Shown: one piece after another, positions 33,969-41,041 of the stretch
How positions within the stretch are numbered: position 1 is the first letter of the stretch
How the letters are laid out: every line of letters starts with the position of its first letter
Origin: Sphaerisporangium corydalis
GTDB taxonomy: Bacteria; Actinomycetota; Actinomycetes; Streptosporangiales; Streptosporangiaceae
Length of the DNA: 64,000 nt
Assembly: GCF_025506355.1 (NCBI RefSeq)
Contig: NZ_JANZYP010000027.1
Span: 39,133-103,132 of the forward strand
Direction: 5' to 3'
Program-made: the position numbers and the translations under genes
The notes under the pieces: model-generated
The model's database searches: none
What the model was told of the DNA's origin: nothing
What the model saw: the letters and a program-made list of their open reading frames with translations, nothing else

Positions 33969-34565
33969 CTAGGCCACCGTGTGAGAGATCGTGCCCGTGT
34001 ACTGGCCGGTGATGTTGCTGAGCGCCAGCACGGCCGTGATCTGCGGGTTCCAGGTCGCGGAGTTGTTGCCGGTGCCGGTGGTGTGCGAGTACGCGTTGCG
34101 CTGGGCGGCCAGCGTCGCCCCGGTCGCCGGCCCTGGTGCGGCGCAGCCCGTCTGACCTGCCGTGAAGGTACCGTTGCCGGTCGTCGCCGTCGCGGAGCCC
34201 GAACAGTAGTACACGCTGCTGTTGGCGATGGTCTCGCCCGGGTCGTCGCCGCCGCCGGTGATGAAGGAGGTGCCGGTGACGGTCGCCGTCCAGGCCGGAG
34301 TGGCCGACGCCCGCGCGTCGTTGACGGTGACCGCCCCGAGCAGACCGTAAGCGAATCCGCCCGGCGCTCCGTCGTTGGTGAGATCGGCCGTGTCGGGCAC
34401 GGTGATCTCCAGTGCGCCCGCGCTGATGTCGAACGTCGTCGTGGTGTCGCAGGCGGCACTCGCCGCGCAGGTGGCGGCTTGGGCGACCGGGACTCCGGTC
34501 ACCATGCCCACCGACATCGTAATCGCTGCGACTGCTAGCGCAGTCGTCCTGGAAATCTTGTTCAT
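33969..34565 (-). CDS. Small secreted WxL-like protein
   Basis: This 198-aa protein has a Sec signal peptide (ALAVAAITMSVGMVTGVPVAQAA) and a beta-sandwich mature part. The C-terminus SATWNPQITAVLAL...GQYTGTISHTVA matches the end of WxL domains (aGxYxGtlxxxv), though the WxL tripeptide itself is not obvious. The same ending occurs in the protein encoded at 34832. Two cysteine pairs (TCAASAAC; YYCSG with GCAAP) may be disulphides. It is followed after 4 nt by the WxL-interacting-protein-like gene. A GTG at 34571 with AAGGA at better spacing is an alternative start. Confidence 0.82.
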   Translation of the reverse strand: MNKISRTTALAVAAITMSVGMVTGVPVAQAATCAASAACDTTTTFDISAGALEITVPDTADLTNDGAPGGFAYGLLGAVTVNDARASATPAWTATVTGTSFITGGGDDPGETIANSSVYYCSGSATATTGNGTFTAGQTGCAAPGPATGATLAAQRNAYSHTTGTGNNSATWNPQITAVLALSNITGQYTGTISHTVA

Positions 34566-34831
34566 GGCCACCGAACTTCCTTGCATCACGGCGGATGTCG
34601 ATATCTCGGCTATGCATCGATATAGCGAGACAGCAGCACGCTAACACGACAGGAAACGCATCTCCTTTCATGCCCTGCCAAGTCCTGATCAAAAACTATG
34701 ACCGCCGCCATGATGCTGCATGACAAGTATTCCGATAGAACCTTTTAAGCCCATTTCGGGGATAACACGGATTTGTCCATCGGCGGTCATCGGCCGGCCG
34801 CGTGAAGGTGACTTCCGGAGGAGGGGTGTCC
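34566..34831 (-). promoter_or_regulatory. AT-richer leader of the WxL-like operon
   Basis: 266 bp with no gene and clearly lower GC than its neighbours (34590-34760). It is likely to contain the leftward promoter of the WxL-like genes and the 3' untranslated region is on the opposite side of the DUF3494-WxL gene boundary. No consensus promoter could be fixed with confidence. Confidence 0.4.
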
Positions 34832-35974
34832 TCAGGCGACGGAGTGGACCACGACGCCGCTGTAGTTTCCGCCGACAACCTGAGCGGGCAGGGTCACGGT
34901 GATCGTCGGGTTCCAGGTGGCGGAGTTGTCGCCCGTGCCGTCGGAGGCGGAGAACGCCGTGCGCGCGGAGCCGAGGCTCCCGGCGGTCCCGGGGGCGAAC
35001 GTCGCGTCACCGGTCGTACTGGTGGCCGAGCCCGGAGAGTAGCCGACCGACCCCTTGGAGATGGTCTCCGGCGCGGTGGCGCCACCGGTGGTGAAGTCCG
35101 TCGAGCTGACGGTCGCGACCCAGTCGGCGGAGGCGGCGTCACGGGTGTCGGTCACGGTGACGCCGCCGAGGTGGGCCGACACCTGGGCCGAGCCCGCCGC
35201 CGCCGACCCGAGGTCCGCCGACGCGGGCACGCTGATGAAGAGCGCGCCGGTGGATCTGCTGATGGTGTCGGTGTCCAGGGTGACGGCGCCGTTGCGGGCC
35301 AGCGCGCGCCCGCTCACGCTCGTGCCGGTGGTGACGGTGATCGAGGTCAGGGCGAGGATGTTCCCGGCGAAGCTGGAGCCGGTGCCCAGGGTGGCCGAGC
35401 TGCCGACCTGCCAGTAGACGTTGTGCGCCTGGGCGCCGCCGACCAGGGTGACGGTGCTGGCGGAGGCGGTGATGAGGGTGGAGGCCGCCTGGAAGACGAA
35501 GACGGCGGTGGCGTCGCCCTGGGCGTCCAGGGTCAGGTCCCCGGTGATGCCGAAGGTGCCGGCCGCTGAGTTGTAGACGCCGGGCGTCAGCGTGGTGCCG
35601 CCGAGCTCCGTCGGCACGGTCGCCGTCGGTGTCCGGCCGGCGGCGTCGTTGTAGGCGGCGGTCAGGTCGATCTGGGCCTGGGCGGCGGCGGCGTCGGCGG
35701 CGTGGATGGTGCCGGTCACGGTGCCCGGCGGGAAGCCGGTCACCGCCGTGCCCGGGCTCAGCCCGAGGTCACCGGTCACGGTGGTGGTCCCGGTGTTGGT
35801 GATCGTGCTCCCGGCCATGACCGCGAAGCCGCGGGCGGTCCCGAGGTCCACCTGCGGTTGCGCGGCGCTCATGCCGGGCGGCGCGGCGACGAGCAGGGCG
35901 GCGACGGGCAGCAGCGCGAGCACCGCCAGCCGGGCGATTCCCGGCCGGTGGGCCCTGGACGGGACCCGCCTCAT
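34832..35974 (-). CDS. Ice-binding-like (DUF3494) domain fused to WxL-like tail, secreted
   Basis: This 380-aa protein has a signal peptide (RLAVLALLPVAALLVAAPPG). A DUF3494-type beta-helix domain covers about residues 42-240: FAVMAGSTITNTGTTTVTGD, GFPPGTVTGTIHAAD, AYNDAAGRTP, TLTPGVYNSAAG, FVFQAAST, VYWQVGSSATLGTGS. The last 140 residues form a WxL-like domain ending SATWNPTITVTLPA...GNYSGVVVHSVA. DUF3494 proteins bind ice or act as surface adhesins; here the WxL-like tail would dock on the cell wall. ATG 35974 is chosen because GGAGG stands 8 nt upstream and the signal peptide then starts correctly; a second ATG at 36040 is possible. Confidence 0.85.
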   Translation of the reverse strand: MRRVPSRAHRPGIARLAVLALLPVAALLVAAPPGMSAAQPQVDLGTARGFAVMAGSTITNTGTTTVTGDLGLSPGTAVTGFPPGTVTGTIHAADAAAAQAQIDLTAAYNDAAGRTPTATVPTELGGTTLTPGVYNSAAGTFGITGDLTLDAQGDATAVFVFQAASTLITASASTVTLVGGAQAHNVYWQVGSSATLGTGSSFAGNILALTSITVTTGTSVSGRALARNGAVTLDTDTISRSTGALFISVPASADLGSAAAGSAQVSAHLGGVTVTDTRDAASADWVATVSSTDFTTGGATAPETISKGSVGYSPGSATSTTGDATFAPGTAGSLGSARTAFSASDGTGDNSATWNPTITVTLPAQVVGGNYSGVVVHSVA

Positions 35975-36371
35975 CGCCGGCCCTCCGGCCGGCGTCGAGA
36001 CCCCGGCGCCCCGCGGCACCGCCGGCACGAGATTCCTCATGCGCCCCACATCCGTAGCAGACTCAAGGCGGGAGGAGAGGCCGGTGACCATGGGATTCAC
36101 GGCCGCCAGTGATCTGTTATAGCACTCGACCAGACCAGGGCGCCGCTATGCGGCGCCACGCGTCGCCGTCGGTTCCCGCGTCAGGAGGGCAGCACCGCCG
36201 CCAGACCGGACAACCGCCCGCCTTCTAGTCCAAATCCGTTTCCGCCGGTGCGACCTCTCGGTTCGTCTTCCGGGTGACCGACTGGTCCGTATCCGTTTGC
36301 GCCGGTACGACCTTTCAGTTCGTCTTCCGGGTGACCGACTGGTCCATATCCGTTTGCGCCGGTACGACCTC
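35975..36371. other. Intergenic region containing 57-bp tandem repeats
   Basis: 397 bp between two leftward genes. The left half would carry the promoter of the DUF3494-WxL gene. The right half is the tandem repeat listed next. Confidence 0.6.
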
Positions 36372-36406
36372 TCAGTTCGTCTTCCGGGTGACCGAGGCTG
36401 GTATGG
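36236..36406 (-). repeat. 57-bp tandem repeat (three units) straddling the stop of the collagen-like gene
   Basis: Units begin at 36236, 36293 and 36350, exactly 57 bp (19 codons) apart and nearly identical. The unit starting at 36350 includes the last codons and TGA stop of the collagen-like gene (SVTRKTN-stop). The second repeats the same SVTRKTN-stop. The unit farthest downstream reads SVTRKTNR, with CGA in place of TGA, and closes at TAG 36229-36231. Confidence 0.9.
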
Positions 36407-39400
36407 CAAGCTTCCGCACGCCGCCCGGCTCGAAGTCATAGAGCGTGTTGTTCACCTGCAGCCCGTCGAGGGCGCCGATGAAGGCGCTGTCCTCGGTGAA
36501 GCCGAGACTGAGGGTGATCACCGCGTCCGGCAGCCTGGCCTTCAGGTCGCCGAACGAGCAGGGGGTGGCCAGGGTGCAGTTGACCAGGGTTCCCGTCGCC
36601 CCGGTCGCGTACCACTGGCCGCCGGCCGCACCGGCGTCGTACTGCTGCCAGGTGTTCGGAAGCCGGGTGGCCGGAGCGGACGGGCTGGTCGAGGTGTCCG
36701 GCAGGTAGACCAGGGTCGCCTGGGCCTCCGTGCCCACATTGGGATCGACCTCGATGCTCAGCCCCGGCACCGTGACGTCCGCGGGGGAGTCGGTGCCCGC
36801 GTACGCCCAGTACTTCAGGGTCGTCAGATCGCTGACCCGCAGCTCCGCGAAGTCCGTCTCGTCACCGAAAGCGATCTTGTCGGGACTGCCGCCGACGATG
36901 AGCCCCAGGCTGCCGACGCCGTAGGGGGGCGGCACATCGGCCGCGGAGTTGGTGGCAGGATTCCGGCCATACGGACCGACCCGATAAACAGCACTCGGCC
37001 CCCCCGCCGAGTTACGACCGATCACCCCCCACCTGTCCCCCAAACAGGTGACCATCCCCGGCGGCCCGGTCGCCCCGGTGGCGCCTGTCGCCCCGGTCGC
37101 TCCAGTGGCCCCCGTCGCCCCCGTGGCCCCCACCGGCCCTATCGGCCCGGTGACTCCTGCCGGCCCGGTGACTCCTGCCGGCCCGGTGGCCCCCGCCGGC
37201 CCTACGGCTCCCGCCGGGCCTGTAGCGCCGGTCGGCCCCGCCGCACCTGTCTCTCCTGTGGCTCCTTGGGGTCCCGCTATCCCGGCGACACCTTGGGGTC
37301 CCGCCGGTCCTGTGGCGCCTTGAGGTCCAACCGGTCCTTCGACTCCGGTGGCTCCTGTCGCCCCTGTGGTCCCTGCCGGTCCCGCCGGTCCGGTATCTCC
37401 TGTGGTTCCTTGGGGTCCTGCTATCCCTGCGACGCCTTGGGGTCCTGCTGGTCCTGTGGCGCCTTGGGGTCCGGCTGGTCCTTCGGCTCCGGTGGCTCCT
37501 GTCGCCCCGGTGGCTCCCGCCGGTCCGGTATCTCCTGTGGCTCCTTGGGGTCCGGCTGGTCCTTCGGCTCCGGTGGCTCCCGTCGCCCCCGTGGTCCCCG
37601 CCGGTCCGGTATCTCCTATGGTTCCTTGGGGTCCCGCAATCCCTGCGACACCTTGGGGCCCGACCGGTCCTGCTATCCCTGCGACACCTTGGGGTCCTGC
37701 TGGTCCTGCTGGTCCTGTGGCGCCTTGGGGTCCGGCCGGTCCTTCGGCTCCGGTGGCTCCTGTCGCCCCGGTGGCTCCCGCCGGTCCGGTATCTCCTGTG
37801 GCGCCTTGGGGTCCGGCCGCTCCTTCGGCTCCGGTGGCTCCCGTCGCCCCGGTGGCTCCCGCCGGGCCCGCCGGTCCTGTCTCTCCTGTGGCGCCCTGGG
37901 GTCCCGCTATCCCCGCGACACCCTGGGGTCCGGCCGGCCCGTCCGGTCCCGCCACTCCTGTAATGCCCTGCGGGCCTGCCGGTCCTGCTACGCCTGCCGA
38001 CCCCGTTGCTCCTGTCGTGCCTTGCGGGCCTGCCGGTCCTGTGACGCCTTGCGGGCCGGCTGGACCTGCCGCCCCTCCCGGTCCCGTTGCTCCTGTCGTC
38101 CCCTGCGGGCCAGCCGGTCCCGCTACGCCCTGCGGACCTGCCGGTCCCGTGATGCCTTGTGGGCCGACCGGGCCTGTCGGTCCTTCGGCTCCCGTCGCAC
38201 CTGCTACGCCCGCCGATCCTGTCGGTCCTGCCACGCCCGCCGGTCCCGGTACACCCTGCGGTCCTTCCGGCCCTGCCGGGCCAGTGAGTCCGGTGGTGCC
38301 TTGCGGACCGGCCGGGCCTGGCGGGCCTTCCGCTCCCGACGGCCCTGTTGGTCCTGCCACGCCTGCCGGGCCCGCTACTCCTGCCGTGCCTTGCGGACCC
38401 TCGGGTCCTGTCGGCCCTGGGATGCCTTGCGGTCCCGTCGCGCCTGTTACTCCGGCCGGTCCCGCTACGCCCGCCGACCCTGTCGCTCCTGTCGTGCCCT
38501 GCGGGCCCGCTGGTCCCGCTACGCCCTGCGGACCTTCCGGTCCCGGGATGCCTTGTGGACCGGCTGGGCCTGGCGCGCCTTCCGCTCCCGTCGCTCCCGA
38601 CGGTCCAGTTGGTCCCGCCTCGCCTGTCGGGCCCGCTACTCCAGCCGTGCCTTGCGGACCGACTGGACCTACCGGCCCTGTCGCCCCCGGCACGCCCTGC
38701 GGACCTGTGGGTCCCGTCGCACCTTGCGGACCTATGGGTCCTGTCGTGCCCGGTATGCCCTGCGGGCCTGCTGGTCCGGGTACGCCTGTCGGGCCTGCTG
38801 GGCCGGCTGGTCCCGTCGTGCCCGGGGGGCCGGTGAGGCCTTGCGGGCCCGTCGGGCCTTGCGTGCCTTCGGGTCCTTCTTGGCCTTCGGGTCCTTGCTC
38901 ACCTTCGAGACCTTCGGGTCCTTCAGGTCCTTCCGGGCCTTCGGGTCCGTGGATGCCGGCTGGGCCTGTCGGGCCCAGGGGGCCTCGTGGGCCGGGTGGG
39001 CCCATCTGGATGTACGTGCCTGGTCGGCTGCCGGGGGCCGCGCCTCCAGGTGCGCCGGTCCCGACCCCCGGGACTTCGGGGCCGTACCGGACGGTCGGGC
39101 CGGTCCCGCGCTTCAGGCCTTTCCTGCCCTTCGACCCGCGGTGGCACCCGCAGTGCCCCTTCCGGCACTTGCACGGCCCGCAGCATCTCTTCCAGCAGTG
39201 ACCCTTCACGTGGACGTGTGGCTTTCGGGAGGCGGTGCGGTGATGGCACTTGGGGTGCTGCTCATCCTCTTTGACCGGTGAAACAGGTTGATTTCCGACC
39301 GGTTGATCCTTGAGTGCGTTTGCCCGGGGCTGGCATGACGTCACCAAAAAAGCGCCGACGAGCAGCACGGTAAGGCTCCACGTTTTGGCGGTTCTGCCGG

Positions 39401-39440
39401 ACTGCGAGGCTACGAAATTTCCGCTGTCGCTATAAGTCAT
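36372..39440 (-). CDS. Collagen-like lipoprotein with Cys/His-rich linker
   Basis: This protein has about 1,022 aa. The N-terminus ([20 protein letters not shown]) gives a lipobox with Cys36 as the lipid-anchored residue. Residues 62-100 are extremely His/Cys-rich (8 Cys between 65 and 99). From about 146 to 795 runs a nearly unbroken Gly-X-Y region of over 200 triplets, rich in GPQG, GATG and GPAG and interrupted little; this would form a collagen-type triple helix. The last 225 residues are globular, ending [21 protein letters not shown]. It is a membrane-anchored surface stalk. DNA of the triplet region is internally repetitive (blocks near 37480, 37560, 37740, 37820). The start at 39440 is chosen for the lipobox and GGAA; 39563 is possible. 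Confidence 0.88.
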   Translation of the reverse strand: MTYSDSGNFVASQSGRTAKTWSLTVLLVGAFLVTSCQPRANALKDQPVGNQPVSPVKEDEQHPKCHHRTASRKPHVHVKGHCWKRCCGPCKCRKGHCGCHRGSKGRKGLKRGTGPTVRYGPEVPGVGTGAPGGAAPGSRPGTYIQMGPPGPRGPLGPTGPAGIHGPEGPEGPEGPEGLEGEQGPEGQEGPEGTQGPTGPQGLTGPPGTTGPAGPAGPTGVPGPAGPQGIPGTTGPIGPQGATGPTGPQGVPGATGPVGPVGPQGTAGVAGPTGEAGPTGPSGATGAEGAPGPAGPQGIPGPEGPQGVAGPAGPQGTTGATGSAGVAGPAGVTGATGPQGIPGPTGPEGPQGTAGVAGPAGVAGPTGPSGAEGPPGPAGPQGTTGLTGPAGPEGPQGVPGPAGVAGPTGSAGVAGATGAEGPTGPVGPQGITGPAGPQGVAGPAGPQGTTGATGPGGAAGPAGPQGVTGPAGPQGTTGATGSAGVAGPAGPQGITGVAGPDGPAGPQGVAGIAGPQGATGETGPAGPAGATGATGATGAEGAAGPQGATGDTGPAGATGATGATGAEGPAGPQGATGPAGPAGPQGVAGIAGPVGPQGVAGIAGPQGTIGDTGPAGTTGATGATGAEGPAGPQGATGDTGPAGATGATGATGAEGPAGPQGATGPAGPQGVAGIAGPQGTTGDTGPAGPAGTTGATGATGVEGPVGPQGATGPAGPQGVAGIAGPQGATGETGAAGPTGATGPAGAVGPAGATGPAGVTGPAGVTGPIGPVGATGATGATGATGATGATGATGPPGMVTCLGDRWGVIGRNSAGGPSAVYRVGPYGRNPATNSAADVPPPYGVGSLGLIVGGSPDKIAFGDETDFAELRVSDLTTLKYWAYAGTDSPADVTVPGLSIEVDPNVGTEAQATLVYLPDTSTSPSAPATRLPNTWQQYDAGAAGGQWYATGATGTLVNCTLATPCSFGDLKARLPDAVITLSLGFTEDSAFIGALDGLQVNNTLYDFEPGGVRKLAIPASVTRKTN

Positions 39441-39616
39441 TTCATTCCATGTCGTTGCGGTCCCGAAAGGTGTCCTCTTTGACGCATGGGTGATGGCCAC
39501 GAGATACCCGTTGGATGGCTCAAAATACGTTCGATCGAGTGGTGAACGGTAAAATGAGGACATGGCATCGGGAAAGCCGTGACGTAATCCCCCCAGGCAC
39601 TTTCATACGCCGCGAT

Positions 39617-40702
39617 TCATGGAGCACCGGCCGGCGTCCAGCAATCCACTATCTGGCAGAACCCCTGGGAATCGACACGCACGATGAACGGCGGCGAGGT
39701 GCTGGCGTCCAGGTCGGTCGTACCAGGAAAGACCGCGACGATCTCGTGCGCGCCTTCGGAGAGGTTCGCGACGGTCAGCTCCGCGTGGCCGGTGGCATTG
39801 AGCGGGGCCGTGCCCAGGCTGACGCCGTCGCTGAAGAACTCGACCGGGCCGGTGGGCACGGTCGAGCCCGGAGATCTCACCGTCGCGGTGAAGGTGATCG
39901 GGCTCAGCTGGTCGATGGCGCAGGACGAGTTCACCGAGGTGGTGGTGGTCCTGTCGAGCGCGCAGTCGGCCTTGGTGATGGTGGCGGTGTCCAGGTCGAC
40001 GGTGCCGTTGCGGGCCAGGAGGCGGCCGGTGATCTCGGTTCCGACGGTCGCGGTGATCGAGGTCATGGCGAGGACATTCCCGATGAAGGTGGAACCGGTG
40101 CCCAGGGTGGCCGAGCTGCCGACCTGCCAGAAGACGTTGCACGCCAGCGCGCCGCCGGCCAGGGTGACGGTGCTGCCGGAGGCCGTGGTGAGGGTGGAGG
40201 CCGCCTGGAGGATGAAGACGGCGGTGGGGTCGCCCTGGGCGTCCAGGGTCAGGTTCCCGGTGATGTCGAAGGTGCCGGCGGCCGAGGTGTAGACCCCCGG
40301 CGTAACCGTCGTGCCGCCGAGTTCGGTGGGTATGGTGACGGCCGGAGTCCGGCCGGCGGCGTCGTTGTAGGCGGCGATCAGGTCGACCTGGGCCTGGGCG
40401 GCGGTGGCGTCGGCCAGGTGGATCGCCCCGTTGACCGTGCCGGGCGGGAAGCCCGTCAACGTGGAACCCGGGCTGATCCCCAGATCTCCGGTGACGGCCG
40501 TGGGACCGGTGCTTGCGACCGTGCTCCCGGCCAGTACCGCGAAGTTCGCGGCCGTACCCAGGGCGACCGGCGCCGTCACCGCGTTCGCGCCGGAAGACGT
40601 CGCGATGACGCCCCCGGCGGCGAGCAGGACCGCTATGCCGCCCGTCAGCACGAACCGAACGATATTTCGTGACAAGACGCGAGCGCGCCCGGGATCTGTC
40701 AT
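39617..40702 (-). CDS. Secreted ice-binding-like (DUF3494) protein with C-terminal Ig-like domain
   Basis: This 361-aa protein has a signal peptide (VRFVLTGGIAVLLAAGGVIA). A DUF3494 domain (about 48-245) is strongly similar to the one encoded at 34832, sharing GFPPGTV, AYNDAAGRTP, FWQVGSSATLGTGS and LLARNGTVDLDTATI. The last 110 residues form one bacterial Ig-like (Big3-type) domain (SPITFTATVRSPGSTVPTGPVEFFSDG). Unlike its paralogue it has no WxL-like tail. It probably belongs to the same surface structure as the collagen-like lipoprotein, 176 nt downstream. ATG 40702 follows AGGAAAAGG. Confidence 0.87.
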   Translation of the reverse strand: MTDPGRARVLSRNIVRFVLTGGIAVLLAAGGVIATSSGANAVTAPVALGTAANFAVLAGSTVASTGPTAVTGDLGISPGSTLTGFPPGTVNGAIHLADATAAQAQVDLIAAYNDAAGRTPAVTIPTELGGTTVTPGVYTSAAGTFDITGNLTLDAQGDPTAVFILQAASTLTTASGSTVTLAGGALACNVFWQVGSSATLGTGSTFIGNVLAMTSITATVGTEITGRLLARNGTVDLDTATITKADCALDRTTTTSVNSSCAIDQLSPITFTATVRSPGSTVPTGPVEFFSDGVSLGTAPLNATGHAELTVANLSEGAHEIVAVFPGTTDLDASTSPPFIVRVDSQGFCQIVDCWTPAGAP

Positions 40703-41041
40703 GAGGATTGCCTTTTCCTGAGGCGTGGTGCGGTCATGACGCATTGTCGTGACGCGCCCTGTCTTTCCACCTTAATAATCGGTGGCCTGATTCCCCGTCA
40801 TCCGACATGCGGGAACACAGGCTAGGCGCAATTTCCAGACAAAGGTGAACATGACCGCGTCGCCTGGGCGAGCGACCCGGCACCCGGACCTCAATCGGGA
40901 CCGGGTGCCCCACCTTTTCCACCCAGGAATTAACAAAACAGGCAGGGGGCTTCGCGACCGCCAAAAACCGAAACCCGCGACACCTTCCCCGCTTCCCCGC
41001 AGGGCACCACAAGGCGCCCCGGCCTGCTCCGGACCGGCCGG
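40703..41041. promoter_or_regulatory. Intergenic region: leader of the DUF3494-Ig gene and end of the DUF5682 operon
   Basis: 339 bp with no supported gene. It contains the hairpin at 40879-40909. The left 180 bp should hold the leftward promoter of the DUF3494-Ig gene. Confidence 0.5.
40879..40909 (-). terminator. Candidate terminator of the SWIM-MoxR-VWA-DUF5682 operon
   Basis: A perfect 9-bp stem GGCACCCGG/CCGGGTGCC (40879-40887 with 40901-40909) with a 13-nt loop, 132 nt after the DUF5682 stop on the minus strand. Confidence 0.6.

Noticed and set aside
37048..39201. Short regular repeats that might suggest a CRISPR array or satellite
   Set aside because: The periodicity is 9 bp multiples from Gly-X-Y codons, with no constant repeat/unique spacer structure and no cas genes.
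36297..39281. Long rightward frame rich in Cys/Ser/Arg opposite the collagen-like gene
   Set aside because: It is the complement of Gly-X-Y codons. The leftward frame gives a lipobox, regular triplets and a globular end.
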